A stretch of 64,000 nucleotides of DNA from Saccharopolyspora kobensis (GTDB lineage: Bacteria; Actinomycetota; Actinomycetes; Mycobacteriales; Pseudonocardiaceae). Made by a program: the position numbers and the translations under genes. Location of the stretch: positions 1,545,879 through 1,609,878 of the forward strand of contig NZ_FNVB01000002.1 of assembly GCF_900108315.1 (NCBI RefSeq), given 5' to 3'. Positions 40,031-49,900 of this stretch are shown here, piece after piece (position 1 is the stretch's first letter; the number at the start of each line of letters is the position of its first letter). A model generated the notes under the pieces. That model did no database searches. It was given only the letters and a program-made list of their open reading frames with translations, and had not been told where the DNA came from.

Positions 40031-40422
40031 GCTCTTCTCTCCTTCTGGGAGCCGGTACTACATCAGGCAGTCACACTGCGTAACCGCCTGGGTCGCGGAT
40101 CTCGAACGGCGACTTCTCCAGCTTCAACCAGATAGCAGCACGCCCGCATCACCATCCTGCGAGTGTGCGCGAAACACGACCCCAGAAAAATACGACCGAG
40201 GTAGACACTACACGCTTCGACAAGATCGCGCTGCTGTCGATCCGCGAGCGTGTCGCAGCCAACAACGCGGCCCCGCCACCGCTCCTACCTCGGGTTTTCC
40301 CCGCACACCCGGGTAGATCGACTTCGCCGCGGACCGCTCGCGCGGGCGACACCGGACGCCGCCTTCAGCTCTCGGCGAAACGAACGTCCCCCGGATGGCC
40401 GCAGGAACCCGGCGGGGAAGTT
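40031..40422. other. 392-bp gap upstream of the cold-shock gene
   Basis: No convincing coding frame on either strand. It should contain the cold-shock promoter and 5' leader. Part of it (40140-40240) is AT-richer than the flanks. I see no further recognisable element. Confidence 0.5.
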
Positions 40423-41043
40423 TCACTCGAACCGGGAGGGGTCACCCGCGCCGTGCCGGACGACCTCTGGTTCGGGGCCGGAGAAGTCGACCACCGTGGT
40501 CGGCTCGGTGCCGCAGTCGCCGGAGTCGATCACCGCGTCCAGCACGTTGTCCAGCTCGTCCTTGATCTGCCAGCCCTGGGTCATCGGCTCATCCTCGCCC
40601 GGCAGCAGCAGGGTGCTGGAGAGCATCGGCTCGCCGAGCTCGGCCAGCAGCGCCTGCACCACCACGTGATCCGGGATGCGCACGCCCACCGTCTTCTTCT
40701 TCGGGTGCAGCAGCCGGCGCGGCACCTCCTTGGTGGCCGGCAGGATGAAGGTGTAGCTGCCCGGGGTCGAGGCCTTGATGGCGCGGAAAACCGCGTTGTT
40801 GATGACCACGAACTGGCCGAGCTGGGCGAAGTTCTGGCACACCAGCGTGAAGTGGTGCCGGTCGTCGAGGTGCCGGATGGAGCGGATGCGCTCCATGCCG
40901 TCCTTGTTGCCCAGCTGCGCGCCGAGGGCGAAGCAGGAGTCGGTCGGGTAGGCGATCAACCCGTCCTCCCGGAGGATGTCCACCACCTGCCCGATGGCGC
41001 GCCGCTGCGGGTTGTCCGGATGCACGTCGAAGTACTTCGCCAT
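40423..41043 (-). CDS. Sua5/YciO/YrdC-family protein
   Basis: A 206-residue protein of the threonylcarbamoyl-AMP synthase superfamily. GLIAYPTDSCFALGAQLGNK, RKxR-like IRSIRHLDDRHHFTLVCQN and PGSYTFILPATKEVPRRLLHPKKKTVGVRIP are the conserved stretches lining the ATP and threonine pocket. Overall pattern and length are closer to YciO than to the essential Sua5/YrdC, so a role in tRNA t6A synthesis is possible but not certain. A stand-alone gene. Confidence 0.85.
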   Translation of the reverse strand: MAKYFDVHPDNPQRRAIGQVVDILREDGLIAYPTDSCFALGAQLGNKDGMERIRSIRHLDDRHHFTLVCQNFAQLGQFVVINNAVFRAIKASTPGSYTFILPATKEVPRRLLHPKKKTVGVRIPDHVVVQALLAELGEPMLSSTLLLPGEDEPMTQGWQIKDELDNVLDAVIDSGDCGTEPTTVVDFSGPEPEVVRHGAGDPSRFE

Positions 41044-41096
41044 GGTCAGAGCTTAGATCCTCGCCGCGGGGACCAGCCGCCCGACGGCGGCGGGTG

Positions 41097-42053
41097 TCAG
41101 AGCAGGCCGCGCTTGGCCGCCTGGACGCCGGCCTGGAAGCGGGTCGTGGCGCCGAGCTGGTCGAGCAGGGCCGCGATGCGGCGCACCACCGTCCGCCGGG
41201 AGAGGTCGAGGCGGCGGGCGATCGCCTCGTCGGTCGCGCCCGCGGCCATCAGCGTGATGATGCTGCGGTCGCGGTCGGAGAGCTGGTCCTGCTTGCGCTC
41301 GGCGGCGACCGGCAGCGCCAGCGTCCACAACGTCTCGAACAGCCCGCACAGCGCGTTGAGCAGGCCCGAGGAGTGCACGACCAGCGCACCTTCCAGGCCG
41401 GTGCGGTCGGGTTCGGGGACCAGCAGGGCGATCTCGTCGTCGCCGATGGTCAGCTTCACCGGCAGCTCGGCGAGCAGCCGGACGTGCTCGCCGAGCTCGG
41501 CCATCCGGGTCATCGCGGTGAACAGGCCCGGGTCGTCGTAGACGTTCTGGCTGTACACCGTCCGGTAGCGCACTCCGGCGGCCATCCGCCGGGACTGGAT
41601 CTCCTCCTGCGCGCGGAAGTTCTGCGGCGTGCTCCGGTACGGCGGGCGGTCCAGCCAGCGGACCTGCTCGACAGCGCGCTCCTGCAGCCGGGTGGTGAGC
41701 GTGATCAGCCGGGCCGGGTGCCCGACCGGTTCGACGTGCCTGGTCCAGCCCGCGCCGCGCTGCGCCTGGTGGTAGAGGCGGTCGAGTTCCGCGCCCGCCC
41801 GCCACAGCTCGCGCCGCCTGGCCTCCTCCGAGCGCAGCGCTGCCGACACCGCCCGCTCCGGCGGGGCCGCCTCCCAGAGCCCGGAGTCCTCGACGACCAG
41901 GTCCAGTTCGGCCAGCTCCACCAGCGCCTTGGCCACTTCCGCGGCCGCCAGCCCGGTGTCGCGCACCAGCAGTTCCGGGGACAGGCGTCCCCGGGTGGTG
42001 AGCGCGCGGTACACGCGCCCCTGGTCGCTGTCGGCAGCGAGGACGTCGAGCAC
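41097..42053 (-). CDS. TrmB-like/LuxR-type helix-turn-helix regulator
   Basis: A 318-residue regulator. The N-terminal winged helix of TrmB type (GRVYRALTTRGRLSPELLVRDTGL) is followed by a helical linker. A phospholipase-D-like sensor region comes next (AGVRYRTVYSQNVYDDPGLF, VKLTIGDDEIALLVP, ALVVHSSGLLNALCGLFE). The C-terminal LuxR helix-turn-helix is LSDRDRSIITLMAAGATDEAIARRLDLSRRTVVRRI. GTG at 42053 follows GGAAGG. This architecture is common in actinomycetes and often sits next to secreted peptides or proteases; here a secreted C39-like protein is divergent from it. Ligand unknown. Confidence 0.8.
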   Translation of the reverse strand: MLDVLAADSDQGRVYRALTTRGRLSPELLVRDTGLAAAEVAKALVELAELDLVVEDSGLWEAAPPERAVSAALRSEEARRRELWRAGAELDRLYHQAQRGAGWTRHVEPVGHPARLITLTTRLQERAVEQVRWLDRPPYRSTPQNFRAQEEIQSRRMAAGVRYRTVYSQNVYDDPGLFTAMTRMAELGEHVRLLAELPVKLTIGDDEIALLVPEPDRTGLEGALVVHSSGLLNALCGLFETLWTLALPVAAERKQDQLSDRDRSIITLMAAGATDEAIARRLDLSRRTVVRRIAALLDQLGATTRFQAGVQAAKRGLL

Positions 42054-42300
42054 GTGGACCTTCCAGCGGAGCGGGACGATCTTCGCACGGCAGCCTAGAA
42101 CGCCTGGTCGAAGGCGGTCAACGAAGCGCCGGGGTGGCGCAGATGCGCGATGGCCCAGGTGAGCCAGCTCGCGGCTATGGCGCTCGGCTGTTCGATCCCG
42201 GCAGGATTCGCGTCGAATCCCAACATCAAGTTCGTGCAACGAGTTGCTGATTCACCGACTCATCGGTAACCGCCGGGGGGCTCGTCGTCCAGGAGGCAGG

Positions 42301-42939
42301 ATGTTCTCATCGAAGCTCGCGGCGTCGGCGGCAGCCCTCACGCTGCTGGTCACCGGCGCGGCCGCCGCGCCCGCCACAGCTCTGTCGCCCGCAGCGTCAC
42401 CAACTCCGGCCGCACCGGTCGTCCGGCCCTCCGGCGAGCACGTGCTCGACGTGGACTACCAGGTCCAGGAGACCGGCTACTGGTGCGGGCCCGCGGCGAC
42501 GCGGATCGCGCTGTCGGCGCGCGGGATCTACCGCAGCCAGGCAGATCTGGCCGCCGAGCTGGGCACGCACACCGGCGGCACCGACTGGATCGGGCAGGTC
42601 ACCAGGGTGCTCAGCGGGTACGCGGGCTGGTACGAGACCAAGGAGATGCCGAACGATCCGCCGACGCAGGAGCAGAAGGACCTGCTCTGGAACGACATCG
42701 TGGTGGACATCGACAACGGCTACCCGATCGTCGCCAACATCGTCGCACCGCCCGGCAACCAGCCGCCCGGGTACCCGCCGGACCAGACGATCTACCACTA
42801 CTTCACGGTGATCGGCTACAACGACGTCGACCGCACGGTGCTGATCGCCGACCCGGCGTCCTTCGGCGGCAACCAGATCTACTGGCTGACCTTCGACCAG
42901 CTCGCCTCGCTCATCCCGCCGAAGGGCTACAGCGCCTGA
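42301..42939 (+). CDS. secreted C39-like cysteine peptidase family protein
   Basis: A 212-residue exported protein. The signal peptide (ASAAALTLLVTGAAAAPATA) is followed by a proline-rich spacer and a papain-like C39 domain. Catalytic Cys lies in ETGYWCGPAATRIAL, His in YHYFTVIGYN and Asp in LIADPAS. ATG at 42301 follows AGGAGG. Stand-alone C39-like domains are often peptidases of unknown target, not ABC-linked bacteriocin processors; no ABC transporter is present. Confidence 0.82.
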   Translation: MFSSKLAASAAALTLLVTGAAAAPATALSPAASPTPAAPVVRPSGEHVLDVDYQVQETGYWCGPAATRIALSARGIYRSQADLAAELGTHTGGTDWIGQVTRVLSGYAGWYETKEMPNDPPTQEQKDLLWNDIVVDIDNGYPIVANIVAPPGNQPPGYPPDQTIYHYFTVIGYNDVDRTVLIADPASFGGNQIYWLTFDQLASLIPPKGYSA

Positions 42940-42946
42940 CCGAGCT

Positions 42947-42989
42947 CCGGGCCCGGCGGCGCCACTCCCCCAGCGACCGCCGGGCCCGG
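42947..42989. terminator. bidirectional hairpin terminator
   Basis: Perfect 13-bp arms (CCGGGCCCGGCGG, 42947-42959, with 42977-42989) between the convergent C39-like and DUF4360 genes. Confidence 0.75.
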
Positions 42990-43026
42990 TACCCACCTCG
43001 GTTCCCGGGTCCGGCCGCCTCATCCG

Positions 43027-43662
43027 CTACGGCTTCGGGCATTCCTTCCACTGGAAGTGGTAGGTGGTTTCGATGTTGCCGTCGGTGGAGTCCATCGACA
43101 TGAAGCTCGTCTTCGACGGATCCGAGGTGCCCGCGTCCACCCGCAGTTCGGTGTTGATGTTGAAGTTGCGCTGCTCACCGCACGGCTTGTAGACGATCGC
43201 GCCGACCTCGGTGGAGTCGGTCACCTGCCAGTTGTCGCTCATCGGACCCGAGAAAGGCGTCTGGAAATAGCTCGTCTCCGGCATTCCCTGGAAGTAGTAG
43301 CTCGCCTTCTCCAGCCCGCTCGCACCCGGTTCGAGGTGGGCGAAACCGCGGTAATCGGCGCTGGCGATGCCGTAGGTGAACCCCTGCGGAATGTTGACGA
43401 TCAGGTTGAGCTGGCAGTTCTTGCGGAAATCGGTGGGATCGGCGTCCCCGCCCACCTTCGCCAGGTAGTCGCTGTAGGTCACGGTGAACGAGGTGTTGTC
43501 CGGGGACACCGCGACCGCGGCGGTTCCCGCCCGGCATCCCGAACCGTTCACCGTCGCGACGTCGATGGTGATCTCACCGGTAGGTGGTGGAACGTCGTAG
43601 CCGGCCGGAGCGGAAAACGCGGTCATGGCCGTCAGGGCAGCAATCGATAACGCAGCGAACAT
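43027..43662 (-). CDS. secreted DUF4360 protein
   Basis: A 211-residue exported protein with signal peptide (SIAALTAMTAFSAPA). GSGCRAGTAAVAVSPDNTSFTVTYSDYLAKVG, RKNCQLNLIVNIPQGFTYGIASADYRGFA and C-terminal CGEQRNFNINTELRV are the DUF4360 signature segments with four conserved cysteines. Function is not established for the family. ATG at 43662 follows GAAGGG. A perfect palindrome lies 103 bases upstream. Confidence 0.85.
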   Translation of the reverse strand: MFAALSIAALTAMTAFSAPAGYDVPPPTGEITIDVATVNGSGCRAGTAAVAVSPDNTSFTVTYSDYLAKVGGDADPTDFRKNCQLNLIVNIPQGFTYGIASADYRGFAHLEPGASGLEKASYYFQGMPETSYFQTPFSGPMSDNWQVTDSTEVGAIVYKPCGEQRNFNINTELRVDAGTSDPSKTSFMSMDSTDGNIETTYHFQWKECPKP

Positions 43663-43764
43663 GACGAACGCCCTTCGTGGGAAGCGAACAGACAAGTTTG
43701 CACTGCAGTGAAACTGCGCTGAGATTAGCGGTGAACGCGGTCGGCGCACGCCTCTGAACGGGTT

Positions 43765-43811
43765 AAACCGCGGTTTCTGCGAAAACTGTTATCCCGCCCC
43801 GAAAAACGGGG
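43765..43811 (-). promoter_or_regulatory. palindrome and small hairpin upstream of the DUF4360 gene
   Basis: AAACCGCGGTTT (43765-43776) is a perfect 12-bp palindrome suited to a dimeric regulator. CCCCG-aaaaa-CGGGG (43797-43811) lies just after the nuclease stop and may terminate it. Confidence 0.5.
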
Positions 43812-43824
43812 ATCGACGGCCGGA

Positions 43825-44517
43825 TCAGGAGCAGGTGGCGAGCATTTCGCGCAGCGCGCTCTTCTCCTCCTGGGTCACCGTCAGGTCGTAGCCGCGCTTG
43901 ACCTCGATCCACTTGGTCGCGTAGTCGCACCAGGCCGCCCGCTCCGGCTTCCACTGCGACGGGTCCTGGTCGCCCTTGCTGCGGTTGGAGCTGGCGTCGA
44001 CCGCGACCAGCTGCGGCAGGTCCATGTCGTTGGCGAACTGCTCGCGGCGCGCGTCGTCCCAGCTCTTGGCACCGCTGCGCCAGGCGTTGGCCAGCGGCAC
44101 CATGTGGTCGATGTCGATGTCCGAGGCATCGGTCAGCTGCTGGCCGGTGTACTCCGAGACCCAGGTGCCCGACACCGATTCGCAGGAGTTGTTGGTCTTG
44201 ACGTTCTGCCCGTCGCGGGCGAGCACCGCTTCCCGGGTGTTGCAGTTCTTCCCGGCCTCCGGCTGCGACGTCCAGTGCTTGAAGCGCTCGCGCGAGTAGC
44301 CGTCCATCGTGCCCGACGGCGCGACCCGGAGTTGTTCGAGCTGGTCGGCAGCGGCGCCGGTGGGCTGGCTGCCGCGAGCGTCGTCGAGCAGGCCGGACTC
44401 GAACACCACCCACATCAGCGCCAGCAGCACAGCCGCCACGATCGACATCCACACCGATTTCTTAGCAACGGCCCCGCTCAAGGTCTTCTCCCGGCTCGAT
44501 GACGTCTCCGCGATCAT
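43825..44517 (-). CDS. membrane-anchored or secreted HNH-family (DUF1524) nuclease
   Basis: A 230-residue protein with one N-terminal hydrophobic helix (VWMSIVAAVLLALMWVVF), then a DUF1524/GmrSD-C-type HNH domain. DIDIDHMVPLANAWRSG supplies the metal-binding His, and VDASSNRSKGDQDPSQW the Asn and following residues. WCDYATKWIEVKRGY completes the fold. Extracellular nutrient scavenging from DNA is a reasonable inference. There is no restriction-methylase context. Confidence 0.83.
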   Translation of the reverse strand: MIAETSSSREKTLSGAVAKKSVWMSIVAAVLLALMWVVFESGLLDDARGSQPTGAAADQLEQLRVAPSGTMDGYSRERFKHWTSQPEAGKNCNTREAVLARDGQNVKTNNSCESVSGTWVSEYTGQQLTDASDIDIDHMVPLANAWRSGAKSWDDARREQFANDMDLPQLVAVDASSNRSKGDQDPSQWKPERAAWCDYATKWIEVKRGYDLTVTQEEKSALREMLATCS

Positions 44518-44590
44518 TCGATCATCCGGTGCGGTGCGGGTTCACTCCGCCAGCCGGGCAATGTGGCCTGGCACACGGGCGGTACTGCTC

Positions 44591-44687
44591 CGCCTCTCCG
44601 CGATTCACAGCGGTGGTCGCGTCCCGGGCGAACTCGCGTTTCGCGGTTTCTCGTGGCCGGTTTCCGTCGCGTTCCCCTGTTGTGCGG
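44591..44687 (+). repeat. dispersed repeat R2, copy A
   Basis: About 97 bp between the nuclease and MFS genes. It shares CGCCT(C)CCGCGATTC, GGTGGTCGCGT, TCGTGGCCGG and CGTTCCCCTG(T/A)TGTGCGG, in the same order and orientation, with 52908-52987. Copy A has an extra 17 bases net in the middle. Confidence 0.75.
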
Positions 44688-44708
44688 CCGAGCAGCGCCA
44701 AGGACTGC

Positions 44709-45911
44709 TCATGCCTTCTTCGGTTCGATGACCGTGTAGCGGGGGACATAGCGCAGCAGGAGTCCGGCGCCGAGCAGGCCGAGGGCTCCCATGCCCGCGC
44801 CGGCCAGGCCGACGCCCAGCAGCGCCGTCATCCCGGAGATGGTGAGCGGGCCGACCGCCTGGCCGAAGTCGGCGGTGAAGCGCCAGGCGCCGAGGAACGG
44901 TGCCGGCCCGGGTTGCGGGGCCAGGTCCGCGCCGAGCGTCATCAGGATCCCGCTGCTGGTCCCGTTCGCCAGCGCCAGCAGCACCGCGACGGCTGCGAAG
45001 GTGGGCACGTCGGTCACCGCGAACAGCAGGAAGTGCCCGGCGGCCAGGCCGACCATGGAGGGCACCGCGGCCCAGATCCGCCCGAACCGGTCCATGATCT
45101 GGCCGGAGGTATAGGACAGCGCGAAGTCGATCCCGCCCGCGACGCCGATGATGACGGCCGTCGTCGACGGCGGGAGCCCGGCGGCGACCGCGACCAGCGG
45201 GAGCACGACCATCCGCGACGCGCGCAGGCCGCCGATGAGCGCCGCGCAGGTGCCCATCCGCAGCAGCACAGCCCGGTGCCGAACCAGCGTGCCGACCAGT
45301 CCCTGGTGGCCGTGCTCGGTGTTGTCCGCCTCCGCGGTGCCGAGGTCCTTGGTGCACAGCAGCAGGACGACGGTGGCCGCGGCGAAAGCGATGTGCAGCA
45401 GGAAGACCGCACGCTCGTCCGGGGTCAGCAGGAGCACGAGCGCGGAGAGGAAGGGGCCGATGAAGTAGCCCGCGCGGAACAGCCCGCCGAGCACGCTCAA
45501 CGCCCTGGCCCGGTAGCGCAGCGGCACGGTGGTGGTGATGAACGCGTGCCGTGCCAGCGCGAAGACCGCCGTGGCCAGGCCGACCACGAACACGCTCGCG
45601 CCGAGCATCCACGGGCTCGTCGAGAAGTAGCAGCCGAGCAGGCCCAGCACCGACACGACCGCGGCGCCGATCATCGCGGTGCGCTCGCCGAGCCGGTGCA
45701 CGAGAACGCCGCTGGGCACGTCGCCGACCAGCTCGCCGACCATGAGCATCGCGGCGATCAGCCCGAGCACGCCGAGGTTCGCGCCCTGATCAGCGGCGAT
45801 GAGCGGGATCATCGGGATGATGGCGCCCTCGCCGGTGGCGAACAGCAGGGTCGGCCCGAACGCCGCGAGCGCGACCGTCCTGAGTTCGAAGGGCCGTTCG
45901 TCCACCTGCAC
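44709..45911 (-). CDS. MFS transporter, probable drug/metabolite exporter
   Basis: About 400 residues with 12 predicted helices. The loop HRLGERTAMIGAAVV after helix 2 corresponds to the MFS RxGRR motif in weakened form. GLATAVFALARHAFITTTVPLRYRARAL resembles helix-4/5 segments of exporters. The start is uncertain: GTG at 45911 or 45905 fits GAGGAG upstream. No linked regulator or biosynthetic gene indicates the substrate. Confidence 0.8.
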   Translation of the reverse strand: MQVDERPFELRTVALAAFGPTLLFATGEGAIIPMIPLIAADQGANLGVLGLIAAMLMVGELVGDVPSGVLVHRLGERTAMIGAAVVSVLGLLGCYFSTSPWMLGASVFVVGLATAVFALARHAFITTTVPLRYRARALSVLGGLFRAGYFIGPFLSALVLLLTPDERAVFLLHIAFAAATVVLLLCTKDLGTAEADNTEHGHQGLVGTLVRHRAVLLRMGTCAALIGGLRASRMVVLPLVAVAAGLPPSTTAVIIGVAGGIDFALSYTSGQIMDRFGRIWAAVPSMVGLAAGHFLLFAVTDVPTFAAVAVLLALANGTSSGILMTLGADLAPQPGPAPFLGAWRFTADFGQAVGPLTISGMTALLGVGLAGAGMGALGLLGAGLLLRYVPRYTVIEPKKA

Positions 45912-45997
45912 TCGCCGCACCACTCCTCGCAGAGCACGCCCGGGACCGGGCCGGCTCAGCTTGCCAGACCGCACTCGCGTTCACGGCGAGAGATCGG

Positions 45998-46954
45998 TCA
46001 CGGGCAGACCGGTTCCGGGTCCTGGCCGGGCAGGTGGATGGAGCGCTCCTCCGCGGTGAAGTCGCGGTCGATCGACCGGCAGATCCGCGCGGCGAGTTCA
46101 TCGCGGCCCGGCAGCGCCACGTCCCACAGCCGCGTCGTCCCGTCGAAACCGGCGCTCGCCAGCGTGCGGTTGTCGGGGCTGAACGCCAGCGCCCGCACGA
46201 TGCCGGAGTGACCGGTGAAGGTGGCGCGCTCCTGGCCGGACACCGACTCCCACAGCCGCACGGTGCCGTCGGCGCCCGCCGTGGCGATGGTCCGCCCGTC
46301 CGGGCTGAAGACGACGGCCTGCACCGCTTTCTCGTGGCCCACCAGCGTGTAGCGCGGGCGCATCGAAGCCAGATCCCACAGCCAGGTCGTGTGGTCGCTG
46401 CTCGCCGTCGCCAGCGCGCTGCCGTCCGGGCTGAAGGCGACCGAGTCGATTCCGCCCCACTGGCCTTCCAGGACGCCGAGCTCCTGGCCGGTCCCGGCGT
46501 CCCACAGCCGCGCGGTCCGGTCGTCGCCCGACGTCGCCACCGTCCGACCGTCCGGGCTGAACGCCACCGATTTCAGGCCCTTCGAATGTCCTTCCAGGAC
46601 GTGCACCTCTCGCCCGGTGCCCAGATCCCACAACCGCGCGGTGCCGTCGCTGCTCGCCGTCGCCAGCGCGCTGCCGTCCGGGCTGACCGCGGCGGCGGTG
46701 ACGTCGTCGCGGTGGCCTTCGAAGACGCGCAGCAACCGGCCGGATCCGGTCTCCCACGCCTTGGCCGTCCCGTCGTCGCCGGTGGTGATCAGGTGTTGTC
46801 CGCCGGGGCCGAAGGTCACCGCCCACGGGTTGCCGTCGTGGCCTTCGAAGCTGCGCCGCTGCTGCCCGGTGCCCGGGTCCCAGACGCGGACGGAATCGTC
46901 GTCGCTCGCCGTGGCCAGTGCCCTCCCGTCGGAGCTGAACGCCACGGACTTCAC
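45998..46954 (-). CDS. WD40 repeats, distal fragment of the interrupted STAND protein
   Basis: Seven WD40 blades (each ending LWD, AWE or VWD and separated by GH motifs), then a C-terminal tail ending PEPVCP. The frame is the same as that of the STAND gene upstream, separated only by TAG at 46964-46966 and three codons. Blade nine begins across the stop (LAE-stop-DERVKSVAFSSDG), and the stop falls where the blade's conserved GH histidine would be. It could be translated from GTG 46954 by reinitiation, but it looks like the detached second propeller of one protein. Confidence 0.8.
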   Translation of the reverse strand: MKSVAFSSDGRALATASDDDSVRVWDPGTGQQRRSFEGHDGNPWAVTFGPGGQHLITTGDDGTAKAWETGSGRLLRVFEGHRDDVTAAAVSPDGSALATASSDGTARLWDLGTGREVHVLEGHSKGLKSVAFSPDGRTVATSGDDRTARLWDAGTGQELGVLEGQWGGIDSVAFSPDGSALATASSDHTTWLWDLASMRPRYTLVGHEKAVQAVVFSPDGRTIATAGADGTVRLWESVSGQERATFTGHSGIVRALAFSPDNRTLASAGFDGTTRLWDVALPGRDELAARICRSIDRDFTAEERSIHLPGQDPEPVCP

Positions 46955-46963
46955 GCGTTCGTC

Positions 46964-49900
46964 CTACTCCGCCAGCATCAGGCGGGGCTCTCCGGCGCGC
47001 GCCTCCCAGAGCCTGGCCGTGCCGTCCACCGCGGCGGTCGCCAGGGGCGCACCATCAGGGCTGAAGGCCGCCCAGGCCACGGCGCCGTTGTGGCCGGTGA
47101 GGGCACGGCGCTGACGTCCGGATTCGACGTCCCACAGCCGGGCGACGCGGTCGTCGTCGGTGGTCACCAGCGTCCTGCCGTCCGGGCTGAAGGCGGTTCG
47201 CAGCATGCTGCTGGCGTTGCCGCCGGTGAGGATGTGCAGCTCCTCCCCCGTCCCGACGTCCCACAGCCGGGCGCTGGTGTCGAGGCTGGCGGAGGCCAGG
47301 GTCTTGCCGTCGGGGCTGAACTCCATCGAGAAGACGTAGGTGAAGTGACCGGTCAGAGCTGCGCGCTCCTGGCCGGTTTCCAGGTCCCACAGGCGAATCC
47401 TGTGGTCGACACCTGCCGCGGCCAGCATCCGCACGTCCGGGCTCAACGCCACGGAGAACACCTCGACGCCGGTGTCCCCGACGAGGGCGCGCTGCCGACC
47501 GGTCTCGACGTCCCACAGCTGCGCGGTGCCGTCGTTGTTCGCCGTCACCAGCGTCCGGCCGTCGCCGCTGAACGCGATCTCCAGCGCTCCCCGGCCGTGC
47601 ACGGTGAAGCTCCGCAGCTGCCGACCGGTTCGGGAGTCCCAGATCCGGGCGGTGCCGTCACCGCTCGATGTCACCACCACCGTGCCGTCACCGCTGAACT
47701 CGACGTTGTTCACGGTGCTCTCGTGCCCGCGCAGGAGCGCGCGCTGGCGGCCGGATCCGACGTCCCAGATGCGGGCGGTGCGGTCCTGCCCGGCGGTGGC
47801 GAGCACGCTGTTGCCGGGGCTGAACGCCACCGCGTTCACCTCGCCCGCGTGCCCGCGCAGGATGTGGCGCTCCCGCCCGGATCCTGTCTCCCACAACGAC
47901 GTTCCGCCCTGTTCGCCCGCGGCCGCCAGCAGCCTGCCGTCGGTGCTGTAGGCCAGCGCCTTGGCGTTGCCGCCGTGCAGGTCCAGCCGCTTGCGCAGCG
48001 GGGAGTCGGCGAATGCCTGGAGAGCGGGCGAACCTTCCGCGGTGGAGTCGTCGGTCCGGTGCGCTTGTACCGCCAGGAGCGCGGAGAGGTCTGGGGACGT
48101 TTCGCGCAGGGCGGCCGACTGCGCGGCCAGTTGGCGGGCCTGGGCCTCGCGCTGCGCGGTACCGGCCAGCTGGGATTGCCAGAGCGCGAGGCCGGTGGCG
48201 ACGAGCGAGACGACGAGCAGGCCCGCGAGCAGCCTGTTGAGCCGGCGGGTCCGGCGGGCGGTGGCCTGCCAGCTCTGGTGGCTGGCGGTCAGGAACTCGG
48301 CGATGTCCGCGGGCAGCGAGCGTTCACCGGCCCAGTCGATGCCTTCCGAAAGCGCCGTCCCGGCGAGGAGATCACCGGGCTGGCCGCTGAGCCGGTGGCG
48401 CTGCCGCTGTTCGGCCGCGCGGTGCAACCAGACCTGGAAGCGGTGGTCGTCGGCCACCCAGCGGCGGAGGTCGGGCCAGTCGCGCAGGAGCGCGTCGTGG
48501 ATGAGCTCCGCCGTCGGTTCCGGTGGCCGCCCGGGACGCGGCGTGCTGCCGGTGGTGATGATCCGGTAGCGGGTGAGCGCGGCCAGCACTTCGTCGACCG
48601 CGGTGTCCGCCGGGCCCGCTGCGAGTGCGCGCAGGGTGCTGATGGACAGCTGCCGGCGGGTGGCGGGGATGGCGTGCGCGTCGTCGGCGGGCCGCACGAG
48701 TGCGGTCAGCATCCGCCGCGCGACCGTGCGGTGGCGGGCCGGGAGCTGGGCGAGGGCGGTGTTGCACCAAGTGGTCAGCGCACCGGTCACCGCGCCGATC
48801 CGCTGGTAGGCGTCGTGGGTGAGCCTCCCGTCCTCACGGCGCTGCCACAGCTGCCGCAGGGCGAGTTCCAGCGGCGGCAGCAGGGTGACCGGTGCTCGCC
48901 GGTCGGGGTCGGCCGAGCAGAGGTCGTCGACGATCCGCTCGACCAGCCCGGTCTCGATGCCGATCCCGGCCGCTCGCGCGGGCCCGCCGATGATCTCCAG
49001 CAGTTCCGGGACGCGCAGCGCGGCCGGGATGTTCACCAGTCCGGGCGTCGCGGCGGCCAGCAGCTGCGGGAGCATCGCCGCCAGCTGCGGGTAGAAGTCG
49101 TCGCGCATCACCAGGAGCACGCTCACCGGAGCGCCGGAACCGATCAGCGCGACGAGCTGCCCGGCGGCGCGATGGCGCAGGTCCGGCGGCTGGGTGAGCA
49201 GTTCCTCGAACTGGTCCACGACCAGCAGCAGGCGGTCGCGATCGGCCTCGGCGAGACGGCGATCGGCGCCGGCGAGCTCTCCGCCGCCGGGCAGCCCGGC
49301 GCGCTCCAGCTCGGCGGGCAGGTCGGTTCCGGGCCGCACGACCACCGGGAGCCAGCGATCGCTGCCGGGCAGCGCGCCGCGGCTGAGCGCCGGGAGGACT
49401 CCGGCCTGCACGAGCGAGGACTTCCCGCCGCCGGACGGCCCCAGCAGCAGCACCGCCCGGCTGCGCCGCAACGCGGCCCGCACCTCGCCCACCGCGTCGT
49501 CGCGGCCGCGGAACCACTCGGCGTGCTCGGCGGTGAACGGTTCCAGCCCCAGGTACGGGCAGACCTCGCGCACGGCCAGCTGCGGAACGACTTCCCGCAG
49601 GACTTCGGCGGGCGTGGCGTAGGCGATCCCGATCCCCTTGAGGTGCTCGTCGGGCGATGCGATCGCGGTGACCATGCCGATCACCAGCCCGGTCCGCTCG
49701 TCCACCACCGGACCGCCGCTGAACCCGCTCGTCAGGTCGTTGGCGCCGGTCAGCTGCAGCAGGCGCCCGGGGAGCGGGTCGGCGGCGGTGCCGTAGCCGA
49801 AGTGCCCGTCCGGCGGCGCTTGGGCGGGGAAGCCGAACGAGGACACCGGATGGCCCTGGCAACCGGCGGCGGATCCCAGCGCCAGCACCTCTGCTCCGGG

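Noticed and set aside
40208..40426. A 72-codon minus-strand frame
   Set aside because: Basic, low-complexity translation without a ribosome site.
46964..46966. TAG as a pyrrolysine or selenocysteine-like recoding site
   Set aside because: No structural element or expected function at this blade position supports recoding; a point mutation or sequencing error is simpler.
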